A DNA stretch of 50,194 bases, taken from NCBI GenBank assembly GCA_016202695.1, contig JACQOE010000074.1, positions 1 to 50,194 of the forward strand. Reading direction: 5' to 3'. Source of the stretch: Pseudomonadota bacterium. Lineage in GTDB: Bacteria > Pseudomonadota > Alphaproteobacteria > JACQOE01. Made by a program: the position numbers and the translations under genes. Positions 7,449 to 17,264 of the stretch are shown here, in pieces (the first letter of the stretch is position 1; each line of letters opens with the position of its first letter). The notes beneath the pieces were generated by a model that was given only the letters and a program-made list of their open reading frames with translations, did no database searches and was not told the origin of the DNA.

Positions 7449-9029
7449 GTGTCCAAGCCGCGGCACATTTCCTACGACGAGGCCAAGCGCCTGGCGCGCG
7501 ACCCGGATCTCGCCAAGCGGGTGGTACTGGCCCGCCGGCGCGACCTCAGACCGGAGATCCTTTACTACTTGGCCGAGGACGCCGCGCCCGAGGTGCGCCG
7601 GGTGGTCGCGGTCAACCCGACCGCGCCGCACCAAGCGAACCTGCTGCTCGCCCGCGACCGCGACGAGGAGGTCCGCACCGGGGTGGCCGGGAAGTTGGCC
7701 CGGATCTTTCCCGGACTGGGGAAGCGCGAGATCGAGCGCCTGCACCGCACCGCCTACGAGGCCCTCGACGCGCTCGCCCGCGACGAGCTGGTGCGGGTAC
7801 GGAAGATCCTGGCCGAGGCACTGAAGGATGTAGCCCACGCCCCCCACGAGGTGATCAACCGGCTGGCCCGCGACCCCGAGCTCGAGGTCTCGGTGCCCGT
7901 GCTCGAGCTCTCCCCGGTGCTGACCGACGAGGACTTGGTCGGGATCATCGAGTCGACGCCAGCCTCGGGCGCCTTGAGCGCGATCTCGCGCCGCACGGGG
8001 CTGGCCCAGGGTGTGGCCGACGCCATCGTCGCCACCGACGACGTCGGCGCGATCACCAGCCTGCTCGCGAACCGGAGCGCCCAGATCCGGGAGGAGACCC
8101 TCGATTTCCTCATCGACCGTGCGCCCACGATCGAGGCTTGGCACGAGCCGCTGGTGCGCCGGCCGCGGCTGTCCCCGGGGGCCGCGCTCAAGCTCGCCCA
8201 CTTCGTGGCCGACAGCCTGATCCAGACCCTTCAGGCGCGGGCCGATGTCGATCCGGCGACGCTCAACCAGGTGGCGGCGGCAGTGCGCCGTAGACTCGAC
8301 GCCGGGCCGGCGGCCGAATCGACGGCACCCGAACCGCCGGTCCCCGCCGCTCGGCCGAAGCCCACGGCCCCACCGAAACCGCGCCCTGCCGGCACGGCCA
8401 CGAGGGCGGCCGCGGCGTCGGCTGACGATGCGCCGGCGCCTCCGCCTCCGGCCCCTATAGCGTGCCCCGCCGCCGACGCCCCGGCCGCTCGTCCCCCGGG
8501 CCCCGAGGCGCGAGCAGGAGGCGCCCCCGAGCCCGCCGCCGCGGCGCCCGCTCTGCCGGCGGGCGCACCGCCCGGGGCGGAACCTGCTCCCTCCGGCGAA
8601 AGCGCTCCACCCGCGGACGGGGCCCCCTCGGCCGAGCCGGCAGCGGACGAGGGCGAGCGGGGCCATTGGCGCGAGACGCCCGAGCAGGCGCTCAAGCGCG
8701 CGACCCAGCTCCGCCGGGCGGGGCGGCTCGATGAGAACGTGCTCTACAACGCGCTCGCCGACGACGAGAACAACTTCGTCGTCGCCGGGCTTGCGCTCCT
8801 CGCCGAGCTACCGGTTCCCGATGTCGAGCGGATCATCTTCGCCCGCGATCCCAAAGGCGTGGTCGCGCTCGCCTGGAAGGCCGGGATCAGCATGCGCTTC
8901 GCGATCAAGCTGCAGGCCTACCTCGCCGACATTCCGGCTGCCGCCGTGCTGAAGGACGACGGCTTCGGCGGCTACCCCCTCGAAGAGGCGGAGATCCGGG
9001 ACGTCCTCGCCGCGCTCCTCGCGGAGTGA
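7449..9029 (+). CDS. DUF2336 domain protein with proline/alanine-rich linker
   Basis: The 526-aa product opens with a helical repeat region characteristic of DUF2336 (about residues 1-270). HEAT-like helices recur, each with an Asp/Glu-Glu-Val-Arg style turn (APEVRRVVAVNP, DEEVRTGVAGKL, ELVRVRKILAEA). A long low-complexity Ala/Pro linker (about 280-400) leads to a second helical domain (about 405-526, WRETPEQALKRATQLRRAGRLD). DUF2336 is largely confined to alphaproteobacteria and has no firmly established role that I know of. Its position after a diguanylate cyclase suggests, but does not show, a part in c-di-GMP signalling. GTG start at 7449. Confidence 0.85.
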   Translation: MSKPRHISYDEAKRLARDPDLAKRVVLARRRDLRPEILYYLAEDAAPEVRRVVAVNPTAPHQANLLLARDRDEEVRTGVAGKLARIFPGLGKREIERLHRTAYEALDALARDELVRVRKILAEALKDVAHAPHEVINRLARDPELEVSVPVLELSPVLTDEDLVGIIESTPASGALSAISRRTGLAQGVADAIVATDDVGAITSLLANRSAQIREETLDFLIDRAPTIEAWHEPLVRRPRLSPGAALKLAHFVADSLIQTLQARADVDPATLNQVAAAVRRRLDAGPAAESTAPEPPVPAARPKPTAPPKPRPAGTATRAAAASADDAPAPPPPAPIACPAADAPAARPPGPEARAGGAPEPAAAAPALPAGAPPGAEPAPSGESAPPADGAPSAEPAADEGERGHWRETPEQALKRATQLRRAGRLDENVLYNALADDENNFVVAGLALLAELPVPDVERIIFARDPKGVVALAWKAGISMRFAIKLQAYLADIPAAAVLKDDGFGGYPLEEAEIRDVLAALLAE

Positions 9030-9049
9030 AGGCCCGGTTGCGCCTCTGC

Positions 9050-9961
9050 TCACTCCTTGCGGATCAGGGTGCCCACCCCGTGCGGGGTGAAGATCTCGAG
9101 CAGCAGCGCGTGCTCGACTCGGCCGTCGAGGACGACGGCCGCGCCCGCGCCCCCCTCGACCGCGGCGATGCAGGTTTCGACCTTGGGGATCATCCCGCCC
9201 TTGATCACGCCCTCGGCGATCAGCGACCTGGCGCGGCTCAGAGAGAGGTCCGCGATCAGCTTGCCTGCGGCGTCGAGGACGCCGACGACGTCGGTCAGCA
9301 TGAGCAGGCGCGTCGCGCGGAGCGCGGCCGCGACCGCGCCGGCGACGGTGTCGGCGTTGATGTTGTAGGTCTCGCCCTCGGCGCCGACCCCGATCGGGGC
9401 GATCACGGGGATGACGTCCGAGGCGGTGAAGGTCTCGATGATGTGGGGGTTGACGCGGCTCGGCTCGCCGACGAAGCCGAGGTCGAGCACCTTCTCGATG
9501 TTCGAGTCGGTCTCGCGGCGCACCCGCATCAGCTTCCGCGCCTCGATCAGCCTGCCGTCCTTGCCCGAAAGCCCGACGGCGAAGCCGCCGGCGGTGTTGA
9601 TCGCGGTGACGATCTGCTTGTTGATGGTCCCCGAGAGCACCATCTCGACCACCTCGACCGTCTCCCGGTCGGAGACCCTGAGCCCGTCGACGAAGGAGCT
9701 CTTGATCTTGAGCCGCTCGAGCATCTGCCCGATCTGCGGCCCGCCGCCGTGCACCACCACCGGGTTGATGCCGACCTGCTTCAAGAGCACGATGTCGCGG
9801 GCGAAGGTGGCTCCCACCGCCTCGTCGCCCATGGCGTGGCCGCCGTACTTGATGACGAAGGTCGCCCCCGTGTAGCGGCGCATGTAGGGCAGCGCCTCGG
9901 AGAGCGTCTTCGCCTTCTCAACCCACTCCGCCCGTTCCTTCTGGTCGTGGAGCCCGCTCAT
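9050..9961 (-). CDS. argB: Acetylglutamate kinase
   Basis: ArgB phosphorylates N-acetyl-L-glutamate with ATP, the second step of arginine synthesis. The 303-aa product shows the amino-acid kinase glycine loops ([12 protein letters not shown] near residue 35, [10 protein letters not shown] near 75), the acetylglutamate-site segment, and late [17 protein letters not shown]. An N-terminal helix of about 25 residues fits the arginine-inhibitable hexameric type. I chose ATG 9961 because the conserved sequence begins there; an in-frame ATG at 10090 would add 43 low-complexity residues overlapping yihA. It lies 46 bp downstream of yihA. argD and argF are in the same window about 29 kb away. Confidence 0.95.
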   Translation of the reverse strand: MSGLHDQKERAEWVEKAKTLSEALPYMRRYTGATFVIKYGGHAMGDEAVGATFARDIVLLKQVGINPVVVHGGGPQIGQMLERLKIKSSFVDGLRVSDRETVEVVEMVLSGTINKQIVTAINTAGGFAVGLSGKDGRLIEARKLMRVRRETDSNIEKVLDLGFVGEPSRVNPHIIETFTASDVIPVIAPIGVGAEGETYNINADTVAGAVAAALRATRLLMLTDVVGVLDAAGKLIADLSLSRARSLIAEGVIKGGMIPKVETCIAAVEGGAGAAVVLDGRVEHALLLEIFTPHGVGTLIRKE

Positions 9962-10007
9962 CGCCTGCCCCGATGTGGCCGCTGCTCGCGTTCGCGCGGC
10001 GACGGGT

Positions 10008-10694
10008 CTAGCGCGATTGGGCAAGCTCGGCAAGGGCGGCGCGGAGTTCGGCGATCCCGAGGCCGGTGCGGGCGCTGGTGGCGACAACATGCGGATGCGC
10101 CGCCGGGTGGATGCGGGCGGCCGCGCGGCAGGCGGCGAGGCTTTGATCGAGGGCGCCCGGCGTGGCCACGTCCGCCTTGGTGAGCACGAGCTGGTAGACG
10201 AGCGCCGTCTCGTCGAGCAGCGTCATCGCCTCGAGGTCGCTCGCCCTGGGGCCGTGGCGGGCGTCGACCAGAAGGCAGACCCGACGCAGGCTCGTCCGCC
10301 CCCGCAGGTAGAGCCGCACCAGCTCGGTCCAGCTCCTCACCAGCGATTTCGGCGCCTTGGCGTAGCCGTAGCCGGGGAGGTCGACCAGCATCAGCCTATG
10401 GCCGAGGCGGAAGAAGTTGATCTGGCGGGTGCGGCCCGGGGCGTTGGAGACCCGCGCCAGCGTCTTGCGCCCGGTGAGCGCGTTCAAGAGGCTCGACTTG
10501 CCGACGTTCGAGCGCCCGGCGAAGGCGACCTCGGGGAGGCCGGCGGAGGGCAGGCCGGCCGGATCGGCCGCGCCGGCCACGAACTCGCAGGCCTGGGCGA
10601 ACAGCAGGCGTCCCTCTTCCAGGTCCCCCGGCGCGGGCGCCTCGGCGGGCCCGCCGCTCAGGTCGGCACGCCCATGCGTTTCATGATCACCCAC
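10008..10694 (-). CDS. yihA: Ribosome biogenesis GTPase YihA/EngB
   Basis: A TrmE-Era-EngA-YihA-type GTPase needed for assembly of the large ribosomal subunit and, in many bacteria, for division. The 228-aa sequence contains G1 GRSNVGKSS (about 60-68), the G2 threonine in [11 protein letters not shown]3 DLPGYG, G4 TKAD and the late SA motif (TSARTG). The start at 10694 lies inside the end of yidC (37-bp overlap). The first 30 residues are not conserved, but there is no other good start between them and the core. Confidence 0.93.
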   Translation of the reverse strand: MGDHETHGRADLSGGPAEAPAPGDLEEGRLLFAQACEFVAGAADPAGLPSAGLPEVAFAGRSNVGKSSLLNALTGRKTLARVSNAPGRTRQINFFRLGHRLMLVDLPGYGYAKAPKSLVRSWTELVRLYLRGRTSLRRVCLLVDARHGPRASDLEAMTLLDETALVYQLVLTKADVATPGALDQSLAACRAAARIHPAAHPHVVATSARTGLGIAELRAALAELAQSR

Positions 10695-12430
10695 TGCTGC
10701 AGGACCGAAAGCACGTTGTTCCAGGCCCAGTAGATCACCAGGCCGGCAGGGAACTGGGCGAGCAGGAAGGTGAAGACGATCGGCATCAGCAGGAAGACCT
10801 TGGCCTGGATGGGGTCAGGCGGCTGCGGATTGAGGCGCTGCTGGACGAACATCGTCAAGCCCATGATGAGCGGCCAGGCGCCGACCATCATCACCTCCGG
10901 TGGGGACCAGGGGATGAGTCCGAAGAGGTTGAAAATGCTTGTCGGGTCGGGCGCCGAAAGATCCTTGATCCAGCCGTAGAAGGGCGCGTGGCGCATCTCG
11001 ATGGTGACGAACAGCACCTTGTAGAGGGCGAAGAAGACCGGGATCTGGATCACCATCGGCAGGCAGCCGGAGGCCGGGTTCGCCTTCTCGCGCTTGTAGA
11101 GGGCCATGATCTCCTGGTTCATGCGCACCCGATCGTCGCCGCAGCGCTCGCGGATCTTCATCATCTCCGGCTGCAGCTTCTTCATCCGGCTCATCGAGCG
11201 GTAGGACTTGTTGGCCAGCGGGAAGAAGGCGAGCTTGACCGCGACGGTGAGGGCGAGGATCGCCAGGCCGAAGTTGCCGAGGAACTTGTTGAGCCAGTCG
11301 AGGGCGTAGAAGATCGGCTTGGTCAGCCAGTAGAACCAGCCGAAGTCGACCGCCTTGTCGAAGCTCGTAAGCCCGAGGGTGTCGCGATAGCGGTCGAGGA
11401 CCTGGACCTCCTTCGCGCCGCCGAACAGGTATCCCTTGGTCTCGCGCGCTTCACCGGGGGGAGTCTCGATCGCCTTGCCCAGGTAGTCCACCTGGTACTT
11501 GTCGGTCCGGCCGGCATCGAGATGGTAGGAGAAGCGCGCGTCCATGCGCCCGCCGACCTCGGGCGCGATCGCGGCCAGCCAGTACTTGTCGGTGATGCCG
11601 ATCCAGCCGCCGGTGTCCTTCACGGCGACGGTCTTGCTCTCCTGAAGATCGTCGTAGTCGATCTCCTTGAGGATGCCGTCGAGCACGCCGATCAGCCCCT
11701 CGTGGAGGATGAAATAGCCGGTCACCTTCGGCGTGCCCGAGCGCGAGATCAGGCTGAACGGATAGAGGGTCACCGGCGTCTCGCCGGCATTCTCGACCCG
11801 CTGGGTGACCGTCATCACGTAGCCGCGATCGAGCTCGAGGCGAATGATGAAGGCGAGTCCCTGGCCGTTCTCCCAGCGGAGCTCGACCGGGGTGTCCGGG
11901 GTAAGAGCCGGAGCGCTCGCCTGCCAGCGGGTGGTGCCGTCGGGGAGCGCAACGCCCGCCGTCCCCGCCGACCAGCCGAACTGGGCGAAGTAGGCGGCCG
12001 GTTCGCCGGGCGGCGAGAACAGCACGATCCGCGGACTTTGCGGGCTGGGGCTGGCCCCGTAGTGCAGCAGTGTCAGGTCGTCGATCCGCGCCCCCACCAG
12101 GGAGACCGAGCCGGCGAGCGTGCGCGAGCGGACCTCGAGGCGGGGCTCGCGGGCGAGAAGGCCGGCGCGCGCGCTGGCGGCGGCGGTCCCGGGGGTAGGT
12201 GGGGCGGGCGGGGCCTGCGTCGCCGGGACGGGCGGGGTGCCGCCCGGGGCCTGCGTCGCCGGGACCGGCGGAGCTGCGGGCGGGGCGGGGGCCCCGGCGG
12301 CGACCTCTTCCGTCCGTTGCGCGGGCGCCTTCGGCGGCTCGGCGCGCTTGGCGAAGAACGCCTCGTAGCCGATCAGGATGGCGAGCGAGACCGCGATCGC
12401 CAGGATCAGGTTGCGCTGGTCACCGCCCAT
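10658..12430 (-). CDS. yidC: Membrane protein insertase YidC
   Basis: YidC inserts and folds inner-membrane proteins, alone or with SecYEG. The 590-aa protein has an N-terminal anchor ([19 protein letters not shown]), an Ala/Pro-rich linker (about 30-95), the large periplasmic beta-supersandwich domain (about 100-355), and the 60-kDa inner-membrane core with five helices. The conserved cytoplasmic Arg/Lys-rich stretch and the segment near [16 protein letters not shown] are present. Two adjacent ATGs (12433, 12430) exist; I prefer 12430 because the G run upstream is then about 5 bases away. Its start overlaps the yidD end, and its end overlaps yihA. Confidence 0.95.
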   Translation of the reverse strand: MGGDQRNLILAIAVSLAILIGYEAFFAKRAEPPKAPAQRTEEVAAGAPAPPAAPPVPATQAPGGTPPVPATQAPPAPPTPGTAAASARAGLLAREPRLEVRSRTLAGSVSLVGARIDDLTLLHYGASPSPQSPRIVLFSPPGEPAAYFAQFGWSAGTAGVALPDGTTRWQASAPALTPDTPVELRWENGQGLAFIIRLELDRGYVMTVTQRVENAGETPVTLYPFSLISRSGTPKVTGYFILHEGLIGVLDGILKEIDYDDLQESKTVAVKDTGGWIGITDKYWLAAIAPEVGGRMDARFSYHLDAGRTDKYQVDYLGKAIETPPGEARETKGYLFGGAKEVQVLDRYRDTLGLTSFDKAVDFGWFYWLTKPIFYALDWLNKFLGNFGLAILALTVAVKLAFFPLANKSYRSMSRMKKLQPEMMKIRERCGDDRVRMNQEIMALYKREKANPASGCLPMVIQIPVFFALYKVLFVTIEMRHAPFYGWIKDLSAPDPTSIFNLFGLIPWSPPEVMMVGAWPLIMGLTMFVQQRLNPQPPDPIQAKVFLLMPIVFTFLLAQFPAGLVIYWAWNNVLSVLQQWVIMKRMGVPT

Positions 12431-12698
12431 CATGTCCCCCGCTGGCAACCGAGCCGGTGCCGCCGCGGGCGCCGCGCGTCTCCGGCACGGGGTCAACGCC
12501 GCCGTCGCCCCACGGGTGGCAGCGGCCGATCCGCCTGAGCGCGAGCCAGCCGCCTTGGAGCGCGCCGAAGCGCGCCACCGCCTCGCGGGCGTACGCCGAG
12601 CAGCTCGGCTCGTAGCGGCAGTTGGCGCCGAGCACCGGCGCGAGCAGGAGCTGGTAGGCGCGGATGAGGAGGCCGAGGGCGCGGGCGGCGGGGCTCAT
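12420..12698 (-). CDS. yidD: Membrane protein insertion efficiency factor YidD
   Basis: A small (92 aa) membrane-associated factor that assists YidC. The typical motif order is present: [13 protein letters not shown], then [14 protein letters not shown] with the conserved cysteines, then [24 protein letters not shown]. Its ATG overlaps the rnpA stop as ATGA, and its stop lies about 11 bp inside the yidC start, so rnpA, yidD and yidC are translationally coupled. Confidence 0.93.
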   Translation of the reverse strand: MSPAARALGLLIRAYQLLLAPVLGANCRYEPSCSAYAREAVARFGALQGGWLALRRIGRCHPWGDGGVDPVPETRGARGGTGSVASGGHDGR

Positions 12699-13129
12699 GT
12701 GGCGCGCTCCTTGGCCTCGCTCGCGGGCCCGGCGCCAAGCCGGCGCAGCGCCCCCACGTGCTTGAGCGCGGTCTCCAGGTCCTGTTTGAGGGCGGCGAAC
12801 GAACGCTCCTCCGTCGCCGCGCGCCCGATCAGCACATAGTCGTGCCCCGGGGCGGCGAGTCGCGGCATTAGCTCGGCCGCGAGCGCCCGCAGGCGCCGGC
12901 GCACCCGGTTGCGCACCACCGCCCCTCCCACCTTGCGGCTCACGGTGAAGCCGACGCGAAGCGAGCGCCCCGCCCGGGGCGTCGCCTCCGGGTGTCGGCG
13001 GACCTGTAGCACGAGCCCGGGCGCCACCCACCGCCGCCGCTCCTCAGCGACGGCCACGAAGTCTTGTCGTCGCTTCAGGCGTTCGGGCTTTCCGTTCTCG
13101 GATGCGTGTGGCCGGCCTGCGGGCCGCAT
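12695..13129 (-). CDS. rnpA: Ribonuclease P protein component
   Basis: RnpA is the protein subunit of RNase P and helps the catalytic RNA mature tRNA 5' ends. The 144-aa product carries [13 protein letters not shown] near the N terminus and the RNA-binding RNR helix [24 protein letters not shown]. The ATG lies only 2 bases after the rpmH stop. The first 15 residues ([14 protein letters not shown]) precede the usual family start and the C terminus is extended by about 15 residues, so it is a little longer than most. RNase P RNA itself is not in the window. Confidence 0.94.
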   Translation of the reverse strand: MRPAGRPHASENGKPERLKRRQDFVAVAEERRRWVAPGLVLQVRRHPEATPRAGRSLRVGFTVSRKVGGAVVRNRVRRRLRALAAELMPRLAAPGHDYVLIGRAATEERSFAALKQDLETALKHVGALRRLGAGPASEAKERAT

Positions 13130-13131
13130 GC

Positions 13132-13266
13132 CTAGGCCGTCAGACGCTTGCGACCCTTGGCGCGACGCAGGGCCAGAACCCGGCGACCGCCTACGGACGA
13201 CATGCGCTTGCGGAACCCATGTCGCCGTTTCCGCACCAGGTTGCTCGGCTGGTAAGTGCGCTTCAA
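13132..13266 (-). CDS. rpmH: Large ribosomal subunit protein bL34, TTG start
   Basis: The 44-aa product has the family signature [20 protein letters not shown] and a basic tail ([14 protein letters not shown]), giving full identity and normal length. The only start that fits the family's N terminus (MKRTYQPS) is a TTG at 13266, preceded by GGAG with 7 bases of spacing; no ATG or GTG is available in that position. A consensus-like promoter lies 44-72 bp upstream. It is the first gene of the rpmH-rnpA-yidD-yidC-yihA run. Confidence 0.96.
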   Translation of the reverse strand: MKRTYQPSNLVRKRRHGFRKRMSSVGGRRVLALRRAKGRKRLTA

Positions 13267-13309
13267 GGCAATGCTCCGTCGAATTCGAGCCCGTTCGAGG
13301 TTGGCCCGC

Positions 13310-13338
13310 TGTATACGGTGTCGGGCAGGCGAAGTCAA
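13310..13338 (-). promoter_or_regulatory. Sigma-70 promoter of rpmH operon
   Basis: On the minus strand TTGACT (13333-13338) and TATACA (13310-13315) are separated by exactly 17 bases, close to the housekeeping consensus and one of the clearest promoters in the window. It sits about 40 bp before the TTG start of rpmH, leaving a short leader. Confidence 0.85.
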
Positions 13339-13511
13339 CGCGACCGCCGCCCGCCTCGCCCGCCGGCCGGTCACGAAAATATGACGGGGGCGGAGCGCGA
13401 AACGGACCCCAAATGAGGGGCGCCGGCCGCCTTCCCGTATTATATGGAGGCGGACGGAACGGAGTGCCGCCGCCCTCGGCGGCGGCCCGGGGGCGAGGCA
13501 GGGGAGCGCGG

Positions 13512-14276
13512 ATGAAGCCGGTTGATGCCGCCAACGCACCGGTCGACGAGGGCGGCATGCGCCCGCGCAAGCGGTTCTCCCCGTGGCGGCTGGTGCCGGT
13601 CGTGGTGCTGCTGGCCGGGCTGGTAGTCGCCTACGCGTTCGGGCTCACCCGCTATCTGAGCCTCGACGCGCTGCGCGAGAACCGCGAACTCCTTCTCGGC
13701 CTGTTGGAACGGAACTGGCCCGCCGCCGCGCTTCTCTATATCGCGGTTTACGCGGCGGCGATCGCGTTCTCGCTTCCCGGGGGCGTGTTCCTCACCATCG
13801 TCGGGGGGTTCATGTTCGGGCCCTATTGGGGGACGCTCCTCGTCGTCGTCGCGGCGACCGCGGGCGCGACCGCGCTCTTCCTCGCCGCTCGCTACCTGCT
13901 CGGCGACGCCTTGCGCGAGCGCGCCGGCCCGGCGCTCCAGCGGATGGAGGCGGGATTCCGCGACAACGCGGTCAGCTACATGTTCGTCCTCAGGCTGGTG
14001 CCGCTCTTCCCCTTCTGGCTGGTCAACCTGGTGCCGGCCTGCCTGGGAGTGCCGCTCGGCACCTATGTCTTCACCACCTTCTTCGGCATTATGCCGGGGA
14101 GCTTCGTTTACGCCAGCGTCGGCGACGGGCTCGGGGCCATCCTCGAGGTGGGCGGTGCGCCGGATACGGGGGCAATCTTCCGGCCCCGGTTCCTGGTCCC
14201 GATTCTCGGCCTCGTCGCCCTTGCCCTTCTGCCGGTGGCCTACAAGTGGTTCCGCGGCCGAGGGCGGGCGGACTAG
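13512..14276 (+). CDS. TVP38/TMEM64 (DedA-like) membrane protein
   Basis: The 254-aa inner-membrane protein belongs to the TVP38/TMEM64/SNARE-associated domain family. After a basic start there is a hydrophobic helix (about 25-48). The family core follows: two membrane segments flanking a glycine-rich re-entrant motif ([24 protein letters not shown], then [18 protein letters not shown]), and later [45 protein letters not shown]. Relatives act as phospholipid flippase-like proteins, but the substrate here is unknown. Start ATG 13512 with GGGGAGCG upstream. It is followed 45 bp later by a disulfide oxidoreductase, a pairing found in many bacteria. Confidence 0.88.
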   Translation: MKPVDAANAPVDEGGMRPRKRFSPWRLVPVVVLLAGLVVAYAFGLTRYLSLDALRENRELLLGLLERNWPAAALLYIAVYAAAIAFSLPGGVFLTIVGGFMFGPYWGTLLVVVAATAGATALFLAARYLLGDALRERAGPALQRMEAGFRDNAVSYMFVLRLVPLFPFWLVNLVPACLGVPLGTYVFTTFFGIMPGSFVYASVGDGLGAILEVGGAPDTGAIFRPRFLVPILGLVALALLPVAYKWFRGRGRAD

Positions 14277-14321
14277 GCGTCACGCGTCACGGGGTGGTCG
14301 AAAAGCAGCGGGAGGAGGGGC

Positions 14322-15746
14322 ATGGCAGGCACGCGCGAGGTGGATCTCTGTGTCATCGGCGCGGGCTCGGGCGGGCTTTCGGTCGCCGCCGGGGCGTCGC
14401 AGATGGGGGCCTCCACCGTCCTGATCGAGAAGGGGAAGATGGGAGGGGACTGCCTCAACTACGGCTGCGTCCCCTCCAAGGCGCTCCTCGCCGCCGGCCA
14501 TGCCGCCGAGGGCATCCGGCGGAGCGCCCGGTTCGGGGTTTCGGCCGGCGCGCCGGCGGTCGATTTCGCGCGCGCCCACGATCACGTCCAGCAGGTGATC
14601 GCGGCGATCGCGCCGAACGATTCGGAGGAGCGCTTCCGCGGCCTGGGCGTCGAGGTGATCCGGGCGCCTGCCCGCTTCACCGGGCCGCGCACGGTGGTGG
14701 CGGGGGATCGCGAGGTGCGGGCGCGGCGCTTCGTGGTGGCGACCGGCTCCTCGCCGCTCGTTCCTCCCATCCCCGGCCTCGAGTCCGTCCCCTTCTTCAC
14801 CAACGAGACCGTGTTCGACAACCGCGAGCCGATCGAACACCTGATCGTGGTCGGCGGCGGGCCGATCGGAATCGAGATGGCGCAGGCGCACCGGCAACTC
14901 GGCGCGCGCGTGACCGTGATCGAGATGTTCACGATCCTGCCGAAGGACGACCCCGAGCTGATCGACGTGGTTCGCCGCCGGATCGTCGAGGAGGGCGTGG
15001 AGGTACGCGAGCGGGTGAAGGTGACCCGCATCGAGGGCGCGGGCCAGGGGGTTCGCGCCGTCCTCGAGGGCGAGCGGGGCGAGGAGGCGGTCGCCGGCTC
15101 GCACCTCCTCGTCGCCACCGGCCGGCGCGCCAACGTCGCGGGCCTCGGGTTGGAGGCCGCTGGCGTCGAGTTTACCCCGCGGGGGATCAGGGTGGACCGG
15201 AGGCTCCGCACCAGCAACCGGCGGATCTACGCGATCGGCGACGTGGTCGGCGGCTACCAGTTCACCCACATGGCCGCCTACCACGCCGGGATCGTCATCC
15301 GCAACGCCCTCTTCCGCATCCCGGCGCGGGTCGACGACCGCGCCGTGCCGTGGGTCACCTACACCGCCCCCGAGCTGGCACAGGTGGGCCTGACCGAGGC
15401 GCGGGCCCGCGAGCGGGCGGGCGGGGTTCGCGTGCTGCGCTGGCCCTACCATGAGAACGACCGCGCCCAGGCCGAGCGGGCGACCGAGGGCCTGATCAAG
15501 GTCGTCACCACCACGGCCGGCCACGTGCTCGGCGCCGGGATTGTCGGGCGAGCCGCCGGCGAGATAATCTCGCTCTGGGGCCTCGCCATCGTCGCCAAGG
15601 TCAAGATCGGCACGATCGCCGGCCTGATCATGCCCTATCCGACGCTGGCCGAAGTCGGCAAGCGGGCCGCCGGCAGCTTCTACACGCCGAGGCTGTTCGG
15701 CGACTCCACGCGCCGGCTGGTCCGCTTCCTCGCGCATTTCGGCTGA
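14322..15746 (+). CDS. FAD-dependent pyridine nucleotide-disulfide oxidoreductase
   Basis: This 474-aa flavoprotein has the FAD GxGxxG (VIGAGSGGLSVAAGA), the redox-active pair in GGDCLNYGCVPSKALLA, a second NAD(P) Rossmann motif (IVVGGGPIGIEMAQ), the FAD-binding ATGRRANV and YAIGDVVGG, and a C-terminal dimerisation domain. It resembles mercuric reductase and dihydrolipoamide dehydrogenase but lacks an N-terminal metal-binding domain and the paired C-terminal cysteines of MerA. The usual His-Glu dyad of dihydrolipoamide dehydrogenase is not evident in the last residues (STRRLVRFLAHFG), so the substrate is probably not lipoamide. Genes of this type often neighbour TVP38 proteins. Good ribosome-binding site (GGAGGAGGGGC). 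Confidence 0.88.
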   Translation: MAGTREVDLCVIGAGSGGLSVAAGASQMGASTVLIEKGKMGGDCLNYGCVPSKALLAAGHAAEGIRRSARFGVSAGAPAVDFARAHDHVQQVIAAIAPNDSEERFRGLGVEVIRAPARFTGPRTVVAGDREVRARRFVVATGSSPLVPPIPGLESVPFFTNETVFDNREPIEHLIVVGGGPIGIEMAQAHRQLGARVTVIEMFTILPKDDPELIDVVRRRIVEEGVEVRERVKVTRIEGAGQGVRAVLEGERGEEAVAGSHLLVATGRRANVAGLGLEAAGVEFTPRGIRVDRRLRTSNRRIYAIGDVVGGYQFTHMAAYHAGIVIRNALFRIPARVDDRAVPWVTYTAPELAQVGLTEARARERAGGVRVLRWPYHENDRAQAERATEGLIKVVTTTAGHVLGAGIVGRAAGEIISLWGLAIVAKVKIGTIAGLIMPYPTLAEVGKRAAGSFYTPRLFGDSTRRLVRFLAHFG

Positions 15747-15806
15747 CCGCGCGCGGTTGGGGCTCGTGCCCTATCCACGCCCCCAGCGCTGGTGTAGTCT
15801 CGGTCG

Positions 15807-17249
15807 ATGACCGACTCGGGCGGGAGCGGGCGTTTTCGCGCCCTGTTCGGGGGCCTCTCGGGACGGCTCCTCGTGCTCACGGTCACTTTCGTGATGGTCA
15901 GCGAGGTGCTGATCTTCGCCCCCTCGATCGCCCGCTTCCGCCAAGTGTACCTGGAGGAGCGAATCGCCTTCGGCCATCTGGCGAGCCTCGCCCTCGAGGC
16001 GGCGCCGCTCAACATGGTGAGCAAGGAGCTAGAGGCGAAGCTCCTGGCCCATGCCGGGGTCTTCGGCGTGCGCCTGCGCATGGCGGATCGGACCTACCTC
16101 GCGCTCTCGCTTCAGGACATGCCCGAGGTCGACGCCACTTTGATGCTGCCGGCGACGAATTGGGCGGGCGCGATCCTCGAGGCCTTCGCCGCGCTCGTCC
16201 GGACCGAGAAGCGGATTCTCAGGGTGATCGGCGAGTCGCCGAAGCAGTCCGGAATGCTGGTCGAGGTGTTGGTCGACGAACAGGCGATGCGGAACGAGAT
16301 GCTTGCCTACTCGTGGCGCATCCTCGCGCTCTCGCTCGTCATCTCCTTCGTGACCGCCGCCCTCGTCTACCTCACGCTGCGGTGGGTGATCGTGCGCCCG
16401 CTCCGGCATCTCACCGCGGCGATGACCCGCTTTCGCGATGATCCCGAGGACGCCGCCAACGTGATCGCGCCGAGCGATCGGGCCGACGAGATCGGCCTCG
16501 CCCAGCGCGAGCTGGCCGAGCTGCAGCAGGCGCTCAGGGCCACCCTCTGGCAGAAGTCGCGCCTGGCGGCGCTGGGGACCGCGGTGACCAAGATCAATCA
16601 CGACGTGCGTGGCGTACTGTCGACGGCGATGATGCTCTCCGACCGGCTTGAGGCGAGCGAGGATCCCGAGGTCAGGCGGGTCACGCCGTCACTCATCCGG
16701 GCCATGGACAGGGCGGTGGAGCTGTGCCGGCGAACGCTCGATTTCGCCCGCGAGGGACCGCCGCCGGTGCAGCCGAGCGAATTCCGGCTCGCCGGGCTGA
16801 TCGAGGAGGCGGGCGCCGAGTTGGCCGCGGCGGGCTTCGCCCGACTCGGCTGGGAAATCGACGTGCCGGCGGCGCTCGAGGTGCGCGCCGACCGCGAGAA
16901 GCTGTTCCGCGTCTTCGCCAACCTCGTGCGCAATGCCGTCGAGGCCGGGGCCGGGCTGGTGCGCGTGAGCGCCCGCGTCCAGGGTGCCGGCGTGGTCATG
17001 GAACTGGGCGACGACGGACCGGGGCTTCCGGTCCGGGCGCGCGAGAACCTGTTTAAGCCTTTCGCCGGCGCCGGCCGGGCGGGGGGAACCGGGCTCGGCC
17101 TCGTCATCGCCCGCGATCTCATGCGCGCGCACGGCGGTGATATCGAGTTGGTCGCCTCGGGCGAAACGGGGACGACGTTCCGCCTCACCCTTCCCCACTC
17201 GCGCCCCGAGGCCGCGCCGGCCGCGGCCGGGCGCACGCACGCGGCCTGA
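15807..17249 (+). CDS. Orphan transmembrane sensor histidine kinase
   Basis: The 480-aa protein has a membrane helix (about 20-40), a periplasmic sensing region of about 130 residues, a second helix (about 168-190), a HAMP linker (about 190-245), a phosphoacceptor helix (KINHDVRGVLSTAMML, His near residue 265) and an ATPase domain with N box NLVRNAVEAGA, G1 GDDGPGLP, and G2 GGTGLGLVIARDL. The H box with Asp after His (HDVRG) fits HisKA-type kinases. No response regulator is adjacent, so its partner is elsewhere. The next gene, 15 bp on, is a methyltransferase, perhaps cotranscribed. Confidence 0.9.
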   Translation: MTDSGGSGRFRALFGGLSGRLLVLTVTFVMVSEVLIFAPSIARFRQVYLEERIAFGHLASLALEAAPLNMVSKELEAKLLAHAGVFGVRLRMADRTYLALSLQDMPEVDATLMLPATNWAGAILEAFAALVRTEKRILRVIGESPKQSGMLVEVLVDEQAMRNEMLAYSWRILALSLVISFVTAALVYLTLRWVIVRPLRHLTAAMTRFRDDPEDAANVIAPSDRADEIGLAQRELAELQQALRATLWQKSRLAALGTAVTKINHDVRGVLSTAMMLSDRLEASEDPEVRRVTPSLIRAMDRAVELCRRTLDFAREGPPPVQPSEFRLAGLIEEAGAELAAAGFARLGWEIDVPAALEVRADREKLFRVFANLVRNAVEAGAGLVRVSARVQGAGVVMELGDDGPGLPVRARENLFKPFAGAGRAGGTGLGLVIARDLMRAHGGDIELVASGETGTTFRLTLPHSRPEAAPAAAGRTHAA

Positions 17250-17264
17250 GCGGAAGGCACGGCC

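Noticed and set aside
4848-8666. A 1272-codon minus-strand open frame covering the HAD gene and the whole diguanylate cyclase/DUF2336 region
   Set aside because: Only the last 229 codons are a real HAD protein. The rest is Arg/Gly/Pro-rich antisense sequence, an effect of high GC with few stop codons.
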